64,000 nt of DNA from an uncultured Clostridia bacterium (GTDB lineage Bacteria > Bacillota > Clostridia > Oscillospirales > Ruminococcaceae), in assembly GCA_947627045.1 (NCBI GenBank), contig CANQUM010000009.1, positions 1 through 64,000 on the forward strand. The letters are read 5' to 3'. Below are positions 24,803 through 34,206 of this stretch, piece by piece. The notes below the pieces were generated by a model. The model ran no database searches, had not been told where the DNA came from, and was given only the letters and a program-made list of their open reading frames with translations. Both the position numbers and the translations under genes were made by a program. The stretch's first letter is position 1; each line of letters opens with the position of its first letter.

Positions 24803-25051
24803 ATGTACAAAAGGATACGTGATTTGCGTGAGGATCACGACCTCACACAGAAGCAAATTGCGGAAATTCTCAATATGTCTCAGACGGGATATTCAAAGTA
24901 TGAAACAGGCGAAAATGATTTGCCGACAGTAGTTTTGATAAAACTCGCAGAATATTACAATACAAGTATTGATTATCTTTTAAACAGAACAAACACCATA
25001 AAACCCTATCCAAAAATAAAAGCAGAAAACAAAACGGCTGACACAGAATAA
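24803..25051 (+). CDS. XRE-family helix-turn-helix regulator
   Basis: The 82-residue Cro/CI-type DNA-binding protein has a classic HTH (LTQKQIAEILNMSQTGYSKYETGENDLP, residues 14-41), then ADYYNTSIDYLL-like dimer helices (LAEYYNTSIDYLLNRT) and a charged tail. ATG 24803 is preceded by GAGGTGAGGA. Two inverted-repeat operators overlap its promoter, so it is probably autoregulated. It stands alone between the LRR gene and purA, with no phage gene attached. Confidence 0.9.
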   Translation: MYKRIRDLREDHDLTQKQIAEILNMSQTGYSKYETGENDLPTVVLIKLAEYYNTSIDYLLNRTNTIKPYPKIKAENKTADTE

Positions 25052-25067
25052 TGTGCCAGCCATTTTA
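25036..25067. terminator. Bidirectional terminator between the XRE gene and purA
   Basis: GGCTGACACA (25036-25045) pairs with TGTGCCAGCC (25052-25061) with one mismatch, followed by ATTTTATT on the + strand and GTTTTGTTTT on the - strand. The stem overlaps the XRE stop codon and serves both convergent genes. Confidence 0.75.
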
Positions 25068-25073
25068 TTATAC

Positions 25074-26348
25074 TTATCTTATAATAATATCGTCTCTCTT
25101 AGGCCCGTTTGAGATCATCTTAATCGGATAACCTATATGCTCCTCGCAGAACTCTATATACTTTCTGCAATTCTCAGGCAAATCTGAGTAATTCTTAATG
25201 CCTCTTATGTCGCATTTCCAGCCGTCGAGAACCTCATAAACAGGTTTAGCCTTTTCAAGCTTAGTTGTTACAGGGAAGTCGGTCGTAACCTCGCCGTCTA
25301 TCTCATATCCAACACAGACAGGGATTTTATCAAGATACCCTAAAACGTCAAGAACAGTGAACGCTACCTCAGTTGTTCCCTGAAGCCGGCAGCCGTACTT
25401 TGATGCTACGCAGTCAAACCAGCCCATACGTCTCGGGCGACCTGTTGTTGCACCGTACTCTCCGCCGTCGCCGCCTCGACGTCTTAACTCGTCAGCCTCC
25501 TCGCCGAAAATCTCAGAAACAAACGCTCCTGCTCCGACTGCTGAAGAATACGCCTTGCAGACGGTTACGATTCCCGTTATTTCATAAGGAGGTATTCCTG
25601 CCCCGATAGCACCGTAAGCCGCCAATGTTGAGCTCGAAGTAACCATAGGATAAATGCCGTGATCGGGGTCTTTAAGCGTTCCGAGCTGACCCTCAAGCAG
25701 AATATCTTTACCCTCTTTAATAGCATTTGCAAGGTAAAGCGAAACGTCGCAGACATAAGGCTCAACCATTTTTTTGTATTCCATTAAAGTGTTGAAAAGT
25801 TCATCTATATCAAGCAAAGGCTTGTGATATAGGTGTTCAAGAATAACATTCTTTTGCGGAGCGATCCTCTCTAAATGAGCTCTTAATGCTTCCTCGTCAA
25901 AAAGCTCCTGAACCTGAAAGCCCAGCTTTGCGTATTTATCTGAATAGAAAGGTGCAATTCCCGATTTCGTAGACCCGAAACTTGACTTGCCCAGCCTTTC
26001 CTCCTCGTATTCGTCGAATAAAATATGGTAAGGCATAACCATTTGCGCCCTGTCAGACACAAGAATTTTAGGTCTTGGAACACCTTGACTTACCACCTGC
26101 TCAATCTCATTAAAAAGCACAGGTATATTGAGTGCAACTCCGTTGCCAATAATGTTTGTGGTATGGTCATAAAAAACGCCCGACGGCAGAGTATGTAATG
26201 CAAATTTTCCGTAATCATTTACGATAGTATGTCCTGCATTTGCACCGCCCTGAAACCTGATCACAATATCAGATTCTCTGGCTAACATATCGGTTATTTT
26301 CCCCTTACCTTCGTCTCCCCAGTTAGCGCCAACGATTGCATTTACCAT
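25074..26348 (-). CDS. purA: Adenylosuccinate synthetase
   Basis: This enzyme makes adenylosuccinate from IMP, aspartate and GTP, the first committed step to AMP. The 424 residues match the usual length. The N-terminal P-loop signature GANWGDEGKGK holds the catalytic Asp12. GGANAGHTIV supplies the catalytic His, and TTGRPRRMGWFD and VTSS motifs are present. The start at 26348 (MVNAIVG) has GGAGGAAATATTT before it. A longer in-frame extension up to 26540 runs through the terminator of an upstream pseudogene and is rejected. It stands alone, as purA often does. Confidence 0.97.
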   Translation of the reverse strand: MVNAIVGANWGDEGKGKITDMLARESDIVIRFQGGANAGHTIVNDYGKFALHTLPSGVFYDHTTNIIGNGVALNIPVLFNEIEQVVSQGVPRPKILVSDRAQMVMPYHILFDEYEEERLGKSSFGSTKSGIAPFYSDKYAKLGFQVQELFDEEALRAHLERIAPQKNVILEHLYHKPLLDIDELFNTLMEYKKMVEPYVCDVSLYLANAIKEGKDILLEGQLGTLKDPDHGIYPMVTSSSTLAAYGAIGAGIPPYEITGIVTVCKAYSSAVGAGAFVSEIFGEEADELRRRGGDGGEYGATTGRPRRMGWFDCVASKYGCRLQGTTEVAFTVLDVLGYLDKIPVCVGYEIDGEVTTDFPVTTKLEKAKPVYEVLDGWKCDIRGIKNYSDLPENCRKYIEFCEEHIGYPIKMISNGPKRDDIIIR

Positions 26349-26499
26349 AAATATTTCCTCCAGAATGTAAACATTGAATTTGTATATTCCGTTTTTAGAA
26401 AACACATTGTATAGTATATCACAAATACAGGCTTTTGAAAAGGGTAAATATACAAGTTCATAATATTTTAATAAAAACACGATTTCTTGAATTATACGC

Positions 26500-26528
26500 A
26501 AAAAGCAGACACACTTCTGTGCCTGCTT
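26500..26528 (-). terminator. Terminator after the LRR pseudogene
   Basis: On the - strand AAGCAGGCACA pairs with TGTGTCTGCTT, then a T-run. It lies 5 nt after the pseudogene stop and about 150 nt upstream of purA, so it insulates purA. Confidence 0.75.
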
Positions 26529-26532
26529 AATG

Positions 26533-26830
26533 CTATCCATTTATATTTTGGTAAACAACTTTTTTGCCTATTAATATTTTTGCGTTTTTAACGCCTGTGC
26601 CGTTTAGCTATTCTTTTAGCTGGTCGGCTATGGTTTGATTTTTTACAATAAACTGAATTCAGTTTTTTGTGTTTTTAAAGCACCCATCATAGAATTTGGG
26701 AGACTTCTTTGTGTTTTTAATTATTACTTTGGAAAGGTTTTTGCAGTCTCTAAAAGCCCAATATTCAACTGTTTTTAATCCTTTAGGCAAAGTGATTTTT
26801 CTTATTGATGTTTTATTTTTAAATACTTGA
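26533..26830 (-). pseudogene. Decayed C-terminal piece of a BspA-type LRR protein
   Basis: The - strand translates into an LRR segment (KITLPKGLKTVEYWAFRDCK, then VIIKNTKKSPKFYDGCFK) followed by IQFIVKNQTIADQLKE, NGTGVKNAKILIGKKVVYQN and a stop. Two in-frame stops interrupt it, and no start or signal peptide remains upstream. It is the tail of a gene related to the intact LRR protein at 22892, now a remnant between purA and a small secreted protein. Confidence 0.72.
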
Positions 26831-27099
26831 AAATATTAAATCTATATTTTATAGAAAAATTATAAAATATAAAACATCAAAAATCAAGAGTATTGGCAAT
26901 ATTATTTATTACTTTATTGAAATCAATCTATTTTATTTAAAAAGTTAATTGATCATTTTAGAGCAGACAGTTTTATAGCTGCTGCTGCGTAACAGAAGCA
27001 GCTATTCCCTGTCCTATTTGGATAATATGTCCTATCGGACTATGTTTAGGAAAGTAGAAGGCTGATATTAAATTGATAAACGGCAAATTGCTAAATTTT
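26831..27099. other. AT-rich intergenic region, nothing recognised
   Basis: Very AT-rich. It holds a few short inverted repeats (TATAAAATATAAAA-type runs) but no credible ORF, RNA or promoter pair. It probably includes further decayed sequence of the LRR pseudogene. Confidence 0.4.
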
Positions 27100-27522
27100 T
27101 TAACATGATACTTTTGTACTAAACACCTTGATAGTTTCATAGCTTGAGCCTTTATATACCTTTGCAACAGTTTTAACTCGATATGTACCGCTGGAAACTG
27201 AAGCTGTGTTGCTGAAATTACAAATGCTGGCACTAACAGTCTTGCTCCATTTTTTTACCTTAGTCCACTCACTGCCGCTTTTCTTTTGCAAAACCTGAGT
27301 TACAACTATTTTAGTAGTTATTCCCGGAATTCCTCTTATATAGCTCATACAATTAGCGGTTTTGCCGGAAAATGCAAGTGCGCTGGTTACCTCTCTTGAA
27401 TACAAATAACAAGGAGATATACCATTGTCTATAGGTGTCTGAACCTGCGTCTCAGCACCAACATAAAAACATACATTTAAACATAATACAACTGCTGCAA
27501 TTAATGAAATTAATTTTTTCAA
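27100..27522 (-). CDS. Small secreted protein (DUF6147-like)
   Basis: The 140-residue protein has a clear signal peptide (KKLISLIAAVVLCLNVCFYVGA). The mature part is beta-rich: a Cys-containing centre (ANCMSYIRGIPGITTKIVVTQVLQ) and a C-terminus ending VKTVAKVYKGSSYETIKVFSTKVSC. Proteins of this type are frequent in Ruminococcus and relatives. The DUF number is from memory. It has no known enzymatic motif. It lies downstream of an ECF sigma/anti-sigma operon, behind a strong terminator. Confidence 0.75.
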   Translation of the reverse strand: MKKLISLIAAVVLCLNVCFYVGAETQVQTPIDNGISPCYLYSREVTSALAFSGKTANCMSYIRGIPGITTKIVVTQVLQKKSGSEWTKVKKWSKTVSASICNFSNTASVSSGTYRVKTVAKVYKGSSYETIKVFSTKVSC

Positions 27523-27534
27523 AATAAATCACCT

Positions 27535-27579
27535 CATAAAAAAAGTATATATAGAAAGGATTTTCCTTTCTATATATAC
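27535..27579 (-). terminator. Perfect 16-bp terminator after the anti-sigma gene
   Basis: GTATATATAGAAAGGA (27545-27560) pairs fully with TCCTTTCTATATATAC (27564-27579). On the - strand it is followed by seven T residues. It separates the sigma/anti-sigma unit from the small secreted protein. Confidence 0.85.
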
Positions 27580-27620
27580 ATAACGAATCATATCCCGCTT
27601 TTTGGACATATTTTTATAAA

Positions 27621-28298
27621 TTATTTTGGTTTTGTAGACCTGCACAAATCTAAGACAGTATTTTTGTCTAAATTGCTACTAACTTCAAAAACATATTCAC
27701 CATTATCCCAAGCAAATGAATAATCATGGTACTTTTCAGATTCTTGCACAATATATTTATTACCACCCGGATCATTATAATATGATATGGTAGATTGTTC
27801 ATTATCTAAAGATGCTCTATATCCAGATTTAACATTCTGTGTAAACGCTATCTCGTAATTTTCATAGGTATAATAAGCAAAAACTCTAGACGGGCTCTTA
27901 TTATAATCAACTAATTCAAACTCATCAGGAATATTAGTTATCTCATATTCAGTTTCTATAGTTTCGGGATAATGATCATCCTCCTGACTGCTATATGTAA
28001 GATTAACATGATTAGAAAAACCCTTAATTTTGAAAGTAGAAACAAGAGCTTTTCTAACTGACTTAACGCTCAAAGATGAAACTGACAAAATGAGTAAAGC
28101 AGCAGCAATACAAGCGACACGTCTGCCTGCTGTAGAAACAAATCTGTAATATGGCTTGTTCTGACTTTTGATAAGCTTTTTCATTTTTGTTTTAAATTTA
28201 TTTGAAGCAATAAATTCAGGAATTTTAATATTCCCCAATAAACTACAATCATTTTCAAAATCCTTTTCCAGCGCAGAAATGAAATTGATATCACTCAT
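27621..28298 (-). CDS. Membrane anti-sigma factor-like protein (DUF4367)
   Basis: The 225-residue protein has an N-terminal cytoplasmic part, one membrane segment (VACIAAALLILSVSSLSV, about residues 62-80) and an extracellular beta-rich domain of DUF4367 type. The order sigma, then this gene with a 48-nt gap, is that of ECF sigma/anti-sigma pairs. The ATG at 28298 with GAAGGAAATATA is preferred to an upstream TTG at 28316. It should hold the sigma factor at the membrane until an unknown signal releases it. Confidence 0.82.
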   Translation of the reverse strand: MSDINFISALEKDFENDCSLLGNIKIPEFIASNKFKTKMKKLIKSQNKPYYRFVSTAGRRVACIAAALLILSVSSLSVKSVRKALVSTFKIKGFSNHVNLTYSSQEDDHYPETIETEYEITNIPDEFELVDYNKSPSRVFAYYTYENYEIAFTQNVKSGYRASLDNEQSTISYYNDPGGNKYIVQESEKYHDYSFAWDNGEYVFEVSSNLDKNTVLDLCRSTKPK

Positions 28299-28346
28299 TA
28301 TATTTCCTTCTTTCAAGGTAATAGCTTAAAAGCATTAATTAAGAAA

Positions 28347-28868
28347 TTATTCAGACCCATTCTGATTAAGGCTTTTCTCATAACGCGATTTTGCACGTTG
28401 AATACGCTTATAAACAGCATTTTCACTAATGGCAAACAATTTTGCAATATCTTTTATCGACTTGCCATATATGTAATGCAGGTATAAAATATCCTTATCA
28501 TTCTGATTAAGCTCTGAAAACAAAACTTTATTATCAGCCGCCTCGAAATCATCGCAATAAGCAATATTAATATCATTAGAAAAGGATACTTCTCTTTTTC
28601 TTTGCTTTTTGCGATAAATATCTATAGAAATGTTTCTAACTATTATTACGAACTGATTAGCTGTTTTTGTACATATATTTTTTTCAACTTTTGAAAAATT
28701 TTTTGCTATGCGAAGAAACGCTTCAGAAACGGCGTCTTCGGCGTCCTGTTGATTATTCAAGATCCTATTGGCAGTATATAGCATAAGATTAACATACTGT
28801 TCGTAAAGCTTTTGAAACAATGTTTTATCCTCATGGCTGTCAATCAGCGCCATACAGACCGCAAGCAT
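28347..28868 (-). CDS. ECF sigma factor (sigma-70 family)
   Basis: The 173-residue protein contains region 2 (LYEQYVNLMLYTANRILNNQ, then DAEDAVSEAFLRIAKN) and region 4 (LNQNDKDILYLHYIYGKSIK, then IAKLFAISENAVYKRIQRAK). AGGAGGAATAT precedes ATG 28868. It forms an operon with the membrane protein that follows. It probably directs RNA polymerase to a small regulon that may include its own promoter. No -35/-10 pair of ECF type could be fixed by eye. Confidence 0.92.
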   Translation of the reverse strand: MLAVCMALIDSHEDKTLFQKLYEQYVNLMLYTANRILNNQQDAEDAVSEAFLRIAKNFSKVEKNICTKTANQFVIIVRNISIDIYRKKQRKREVSFSNDINIAYCDDFEAADNKVLFSELNQNDKDILYLHYIYGKSIKDIAKLFAISENAVYKRIQRAKSRYEKSLNQNGSE

Positions 28869-29041
28869 ATATTCCTCCTAAATATTTTTCATACTTATAT
28901 CCCTACAACATTATAACAAAAAACTACATATATATCAACAATATAATCACTGTCATATTTGCAAAACGGAGTATTTAACTCTTCAGATTTGACATTACAC
29001 ATTAAAAAATATAAAATAAAGCTAGATAAAGGAGTAATAAA

Positions 29042-29923
29042 ATGACCAACATAAAACTTATATTCACAGGCGGAACAATAGCTTCAGTTGCGACTAAGAA
29101 CGGTATTCTCCCCAGCCTTTCTGAGGAAAAGCCTATGCTTCTCGGAAATTTTGAAAAAAGCCACAGCGATTTAAAAGAAAATGTTCAATTTGAATGTACT
29201 TTTTTGATGAACAAGCTGTCAGAAAATATGGAGCTTTCAGACTGGGAACAAATTTTGCAATATCTTAAATCAAACAGCTTTGATAAATTCGACGGAATCA
29301 TAATAGCTTACGGAACAGACACTCTCGGATTTTTTGCAAATATGCTCTCCGTGTTTGAGGATAGTCTGCCTCCTGTATACATTGTGTCAAGCGACAAGGT
29401 ATTAAGCGATAATTCGGCAAACGGAGCAGAAAACTTCGCCTGTGCCGTTAGGGAAATCGTAAACGGAAAAACCAAACACGGAGTGTTTGTTCCCTACCGA
29501 AACAGCGGCGGCAAAATGATTATTCACAAAGGCTATCAGATAACCCAGTCGGGAATTCTATCAAACGATTTTTATTCCTTAGATTCAAGGCCTCCCGAGC
29601 ATAAAAGCCTTAAAAAATTCAGCGAATTTAAAAAAGACGTTTTACTTTTAAACAGCTATGTGGGAATGGACTTATCTGTTATTGATTTTTCAAATATAAG
29701 CACAGTAATAATCACGGCATATCACGGCGGTACAACAAATGAAAAAGAACTTATAGATCTGGTTGAACGCAGTTCAATAAAAGTATTGCTTGCTTCGGTA
29801 AACTATAATGAAAATGAAAATAAATACGCGTCTACAGTGAGATTACAAAATCACGGAGTTAAAATAATTTACAAAAAGACCATTGAAACCGCCTATGCTG
29901 AAGAGCTTTGCAGTATAATATAA
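29042..29923 (+). CDS. L-asparaginase family protein
   Basis: The 293-residue protein hydrolyses asparagine to aspartate and ammonia if the family function holds. The first catalytic threonine lies in FTGGTIAS (residues 8-15), and the second motif is AYGTDTL at about residue 90. It is about 30-40 residues shorter than typical type I and II enzymes (about 325-335), mostly at the C-terminus. No signal peptide is seen, so it is cytosolic. TAAAGGAG precedes the ATG. Confidence 0.85.
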   Translation: MTNIKLIFTGGTIASVATKNGILPSLSEEKPMLLGNFEKSHSDLKENVQFECTFLMNKLSENMELSDWEQILQYLKSNSFDKFDGIIIAYGTDTLGFFANMLSVFEDSLPPVYIVSSDKVLSDNSANGAENFACAVREIVNGKTKHGVFVPYRNSGGKMIIHKGYQITQSGILSNDFYSLDSRPPEHKSLKKFSEFKKDVLLLNSYVGMDLSVIDFSNISTVIITAYHGGTTNEKELIDLVERSSIKVLLASVNYNENENKYASTVRLQNHGVKIIYKKTIETAYAEELCSII

Positions 29924-29929
29924 TAAAAA

Positions 29930-30224
29930 AGAGCAATTCTCTTAAACAGAGAACTGCTCATAACCCGTTGAAAAAGGTTCTACATAATAGAATAAAAGTT
30001 TTCGGTCAAGCCTTTTTCAAAAGGCTTGCGGGTCAAGGGCGGAGCCCTGTCGCTGACGAGACGTCAGCGAAATGCTTTACGAAGTGCGCTCCGCATAGGG
30101 TGAATTTAAAAATAGTCCAGTGGACTATTTTTAAAGAGGGGCATGCCCTGCAAGAGAGGGCTGCCCCTAAAAACAGACTTTATCTTACACCCAGAGAGCA
30201 ATTCTCTTAAACAGAGAACTGCTC
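29930..30224. repeat. Hairpin-array element flanked by a duplicated terminator
   Basis: A 30-bp sequence that is itself a terminator hairpin (AGAGCAATTCTC/GAGAACTGCTC) occurs at 29930-29959 and again, identical, at 30195-30224. The 235 nt between hold perfect inverted repeats in a row: AAGCCTTTT/AAAAGGCTT, TCGCTGAC/GTCAGCGA, AAAAATAGTCC/GGACTATTTTT and GGGGCA-GCCCT/AGGGC-TGCCCC. No protein is encoded. It lies between two convergent genes. It resembles an inserted MITE or REP-type mosaic. Confidence 0.8.
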
Positions 30225-30246
30225 TTAAATTATTTAAGATGAAATA

Positions 30247-31656
30247 TTATTTGAATTCTTTAATTTTCTTATTCATTTCTTTAAGCTCAGAATCTATAGT
30301 ACCGGTATATGAATTTTTCAAAGCCGTCCATGTTTTCTGAACACCGCTGTCATCAGGCTTATAAATATCCTCATACAAAGCTCCTATCGGTGCACGTATT
30401 CCCTTTGCCGAATCATCTTCTGCAAGGGTAGACGAAATTCCGTAACCGAAATCGAAAATCTGCTTATACTCGCTTGAGCTTGCATCCTGAAGCACCTGAT
30501 ACATTTCTTCGTCCCAACCCGGATTTGCAACAAAGAATTTCTCTTTACCTGTTTCTTTATATGTTTCGTCCAGAGTTGCAACTCTTGCGCACTCATACCA
30601 ACACTTAACTGCTTCCTTAGCGGTTGAGCCTTTTACCCACATATAAGCAAGCATATCAGAACTCATATACTTTCCGTCGCTTTGAGGATCAGGCGGAATA
30701 GGAACGACTTTCCAGTTATCCTCTGCTGTAGGTCCGTTAGTTCCGGTCATTGCCCAAGGTCCCATATTGTAGAATAAAGTACTTCCTGCTTCAAAGCAGC
30801 TCTTAGCCGATCCGTACCAGTTAAGATCAACAAGACCCTCTTTACCGATCGTATAAAGAAGCTCTTCTGCTCTTTCAATTGCCGGGCTATTTACATTATT
30901 CTTAAACACACCATCTTCATAAGTAACCATAGTCTGACCTGTTTGCTGAACAAGCTGAGGTGCAAACCAACCAGCAACACCGTATCTTTCCTCTTCGCCT
31001 TTATTATTCTGCTTGAAATTAGACATTATTTCGTACCAGGTATCATAGTTCCACTCGCCCTTGGTATAGAGCTCGTAAGGATCGTCTAAACCTTCGTTAT
31101 CAATAATATCCTTATCATACATCATAAGAGTTCCTACGCTGAAGCTGACAGGAGCAACATAATGCTTGCCCTTCAATGAGAACTGATCTGCCGTAGGCTT
31201 AACATCTTTCCACAAATCAGAATTAAAATCTACAATCTCATCAACCGGCTGATACATTCCTGTAACCACCTGAGACGGGAATGCGATCCATTCATATTTG
31301 AATATATCAGGAACATCCTTTCCCGATGTAATAGCTGTAGCCAGTTTATCATATTTTTCTGCATCAATAACACTAGTCCATTTAACCGAGCCGCCCTTTT
31401 TATTGAATAAGGTCATTTCAACAGTTTTTTCATCTTCCTCTCTCTGCGGATTAAGATTATAAGTTCCCATCCAGATAATCTCTTTCTGAGCACCGTCAGG
31501 TATAGCTTCAATTGCATCGGCAGACGCTGTAGATGCTACCTTAACCTTATCAACATGCGAGCTGTCTTTATCGCCGCCTTTAGTGCAGCCGGTTACAGCA
31601 AGACACATTAATAAAGCCAGAACTGCAGAACCGATTCTTTTTGTGTTTTTCAACAT
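30247..31656 (-). CDS. ABC transporter solute-binding lipoprotein (sugar type)
   Basis: The 469-residue extracellular lipoprotein has a signal peptide with lipobox (LLMCLAVTGC, Cys24). It then has the family 1 solute-binding fold with the usual motifs ATAITSGKDVPDIF, GKHYVAPVSF, YTKGEWNYDTWYEI and GSTLFYNMGPWAMTG. Such proteins bring oligosaccharides to a membrane permease pair. None is encoded nearby, so this one is an orphan relying on distant partners. It is convergent with the asparaginase gene across the hairpin element. Confidence 0.88.
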   Translation of the reverse strand: MLKNTKRIGSAVLALLMCLAVTGCTKGGDKDSSHVDKVKVASTASADAIEAIPDGAQKEIIWMGTYNLNPQREEDEKTVEMTLFNKKGGSVKWTSVIDAEKYDKLATAITSGKDVPDIFKYEWIAFPSQVVTGMYQPVDEIVDFNSDLWKDVKPTADQFSLKGKHYVAPVSFSVGTLMMYDKDIIDNEGLDDPYELYTKGEWNYDTWYEIMSNFKQNNKGEEERYGVAGWFAPQLVQQTGQTMVTYEDGVFKNNVNSPAIERAEELLYTIGKEGLVDLNWYGSAKSCFEAGSTLFYNMGPWAMTGTNGPTAEDNWKVVPIPPDPQSDGKYMSSDMLAYMWVKGSTAKEAVKCWYECARVATLDETYKETGKEKFFVANPGWDEEMYQVLQDASSSEYKQIFDFGYGISSTLAEDDSAKGIRAPIGALYEDIYKPDDSGVQKTWTALKNSYTGTIDSELKEMNKKIKEFK

Positions 31657-31952
31657 AATTCCTCCTTATTTATAATTGGTTTTAAGCCGTAACAAAACTT
31701 AACCTAATACCTAGTAATATTATAAACTAGTTGAATGTCTAAATCAACAGTTTAAATACTCTAATTTTCCAAATACTTTTTGTGCAATTTGCCAAAATAT
31801 CTGAATTTTTTAATGCGTCAATAATAATAAAATATAATATACATAAATCTTTTAAGTCAGAGCGAGATTAAATTGCACTTGAACATTTTATAAATCTGTT
31901 GTATAATACCATTACATTTGTCAATTTGTTTTTGTTTACGAACGGTGATTAT
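31657..31952. other. Divergent promoter region between the lipoprotein and rnhA
   Basis: AT-rich. TTGTATAATACC at about 31898-31909 contains a good -10 box for rnhA. No ORF or structured RNA is visible. Confidence 0.45.
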
Positions 31953-32387
31953 ATGAAAAAAGTTGAAATGTTCACAGACGGCGCCTGTTCAGGCAATCCC
32001 GGTCCCGGCGGTTACGGAACTATACTTAGATATAAGGGCATAGAAAAAGAGCTTTCGGGCGGTCATCCTCAGACAACTAACAACAGAATGGAGCTTTCCG
32101 CAGTAATTGCAGGACTTTCTGCATTAAAAGAGCCGTGCGAGGTAACAATAACCAGCGACAGCAAGTATATAACAGACGCTATTGAAAAAGGCTGGGCAAA
32201 AAAGTGGAAAGCAAACAACTGGGTCAAACCTGACAAAAAAAAGGCTTTAAACCCCGACTTGTGGGAAACTCTTTTATCTCTTTTGAGCAGACACAAGGTT
32301 AAGTTTATTTGGGTAAAGGGTCATGCAGGCCACCCGGAAAATGAACGCTGCGACGAGCTGGCTGTTATGGAATCTAAAAAATTCTGA
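31953..32387 (+). CDS. rnhA: Ribonuclease HI
   Basis: The 144-residue enzyme removes the RNA strand of RNA-DNA hybrids (R-loops, primers). All catalytic residues are in place: Asp9 in [11 protein letters not shown], Glu47 in NNRMEL, Asp69 in TSDSKYI, His124 in [17 protein letters not shown] and Asp134. The basic handle region ([15 protein letters not shown]) is present. The start at 31953 is used instead of a longer frame from 31899 because the family begins right before the first Asp. It is a free-standing gene. Confidence 0.96.
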   Translation: MKKVEMFTDGACSGNPGPGGYGTILRYKGIEKELSGGHPQTTNNRMELSAVIAGLSALKEPCEVTITSDSKYITDAIEKGWAKKWKANNWVKPDKKKALNPDLWETLLSLLSRHKVKFIWVKGHAGHPENERCDELAVMESKKF

Positions 32388-32556
32388 TATGATTTTATTA
32401 ATGTTTTTAGTTACTCTGTGCTAACTTTAAAAGTTTGTTAATACATCAGCACTTGTAAGTTCATTAATAGTGTTATATAATATAGATAAAATATAGTATT
32501 TCTATATGAATTATTTTACTATAATATTTCTTAAAACCGAAAGGACTTGATATAAA

Positions 32557-33756
32557 TTGGAGAAAAAATTTATTTACTGCGACAACGCCGCAACGACTAA
32601 GGTTTCAAAGAGCGTTTTAGACGCAATGCTCCCCTACTTCACTGAAGAATACGGAAATGCGTCGAGCATTTATATGCTGGGGCAAGGTGCTGCAAAAGCT
32701 CTTTTAAGAGCCAGAGAAACCGTCGCAAAAGCAATAGGTGCAAAACCGCATGAAATATTCTTTACATCGGGCGGCTCTGAAGCCGACAACTGGGCAATAA
32801 AGGGTATGGCTTTAAACGGTTCAAAATCAGGAAAGAAGCATATAATAACATCGGTATTTGAACATCACGCTGTACTTCATACCTGCGAGTTTTTGGAAAA
32901 GCAGGGGTATGAAGTAACATACATCCCTGTTGATGAAAAAGGTCTTATAAATCCTGACGATGTAAAAAATGCAATTCGTGAGGATACCTGCTTAGTAACC
33001 ATAATGTTCGCAAACAATGAGATAGGAACCATTCAGCCTATAAAAGAAATCGGAGAGATCTGCAAAGAAAAGAAAGTTCCATTTCACACTGACGCTGTTC
33101 AGGCTGTGGGAAATGTTGAGATAGACGTAAAGGCTATGAACATTGATATGCTTTCTTTATCGGGACATAAAATTCACGCTCCTAAAGGAGTCGGAGCTTT
33201 ATATATAAGAGGCGGAATATCGCTTCCCAACCTTATTCACGGCGGAGCTCAGGAAAAAAGCAAGAGGGCAGGAACAGAAAACCTTCCGTCAATCGTAGGT
33301 CTTGCACAAGCTATCACCGATGCTGTTCAGAACATAAAGGAAAAACAGCAAAAAGTTTCAAAGCTGCGTGACAGACTTATCAACGGAATTTTAAAAATTC
33401 AGGAAACGAGGCTCAACGGAGACAGAGAAAAACGTCTTTGCGGAAACGTGAACATTTCAATAAGAGGCGTTGAGGGAGAGAGTCTGCTTTTAATGCTTGA
33501 TATGTATGGTATTTTAGCTTCAAGCGGTTCTGCCTGCACATCGGGAAGTCTAGACCCGTCCCACGTTTTGCTGTCTATTGGGCTTCCTCACGAAACAGCT
33601 CACGGCTCGCTTAGACTTTCTATTTCAGAAGAAACTACCAACGAGGACGTAGACTATATTTTAGATACGATACCAAAGGTCGTTGACAGACTGCGTTCAA
33701 TGTCTCCTTTATGGGAGCGCATATGTAAAAACGAAGGAATAACAGGTACTATTTAG
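32557..33756 (+). CDS. nifS: Cysteine desulfurase (NifS/IscS family)
   Basis: This PLP enzyme takes sulfur from cysteine and delivers it for iron-sulfur clusters. It has 399 residues, with PLP Lys205 in [12 protein letters not shown], the active loop Cys327 in [12 protein letters not shown] and TDAVQAVG upstream. Initiation at TTG is inferred, because the protein begins exactly at the family N-terminus ([14 protein letters not shown]) and AGGA lies 12 nt before it. It forms an operon with the scaffold gene that follows after 18 nt. Confidence 0.95.
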   Translation: MEKKFIYCDNAATTKVSKSVLDAMLPYFTEEYGNASSIYMLGQGAAKALLRARETVAKAIGAKPHEIFFTSGGSEADNWAIKGMALNGSKSGKKHIITSVFEHHAVLHTCEFLEKQGYEVTYIPVDEKGLINPDDVKNAIREDTCLVTIMFANNEIGTIQPIKEIGEICKEKKVPFHTDAVQAVGNVEIDVKAMNIDMLSLSGHKIHAPKGVGALYIRGGISLPNLIHGGAQEKSKRAGTENLPSIVGLAQAITDAVQNIKEKQQKVSKLRDRLINGILKIQETRLNGDREKRLCGNVNISIRGVEGESLLLMLDMYGILASSGSACTSGSLDPSHVLLSIGLPHETAHGSLRLSISEETTNEDVDYILDTIPKVVDRLRSMSPLWERICKNEGITGTI

Positions 33757-33774
33757 CGAAAGGAGAAGGTATAA

Positions 33775-34206
33775 ATGATATATTCAGAAAAGGTTATGGA
33801 TCACTTCACCAATCCGAGAAATGTAGGTGAGATCGCCGACGCCGACGGTGTAGGAGAAGTCGGCAACGCAAAGTGCGGAGATATAATGAAAATGTACATC
33901 AAGGTTGACGGCGGTGTTATCAGCGACGTTAAATTCAAAACATTCGGCTGCGGAGCAGCAATTGCTACATCTTCAATGGCTACCGAGCTTATTAAAGGCA
34001 AAACTATTGACGAGGCTTTAAAGCTGACAAACAGAGCTGTTGTCGAGGCACTCGAGGGACTTCCTCCTGCAAAACTGCACTGCTCTGTCTTGGCAGAACA
34101 AGCTATGAAATCTGCCATTGCCGACTATTATAAAAAGCAGGGTATCGACCCTACTCCTATTATTGGCGATTTAGGCGACTGCGATGACTGTCAGGGCTGT
34201 CAATAA
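33775..34206 (+). CDS. iscU: Iron-sulfur cluster scaffold protein (NifU/IscU N-terminal type)
   Basis: The 143-residue scaffold assembles Fe-S clusters with the desulfurase encoded upstream. Three conserved Cys ligands are visible: GNAKCGD, TFGCGAA and KLHCSVLAE, with the invariant Asp in AKCGD. The Cys-rich tail CDDCQGCQ is an extension typical of Clostridia NifU-like proteins and may hold another metal. The RBS GAAAGGAGAAGG is strong. Confidence 0.95.
   Translation: MIYSEKVMDHFTNPRNVGEIADADGVGEVGNAKCGDIMKMYIKVDGGVISDVKFKTFGCGAAIATSSMATELIKGKTIDEALKLTNRAVVEALEGLPPAKLHCSVLAEQAMKSAIADYYKKQGIDPTPIIGDLGDCDDCQGCQ

Noticed and set aside
26349-26540. N-terminal extension of PurA by 64 residues
   Set aside because: The added residues do not resemble the family, the frame runs through a terminator hairpin, and a strong RBS precedes the normal start at 26348.
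26973-27233. 86-codon - strand ORF near the small secreted protein
   Set aside because: It overlaps the 5' part of a better gene in another frame and has no RBS or family features.
29908-30340. Two + strand ORFs over the hairpin-array element
   Set aside because: They run across the inverted repeats and the duplicated terminator, have no family match and contain low-complexity translation of palindromes.
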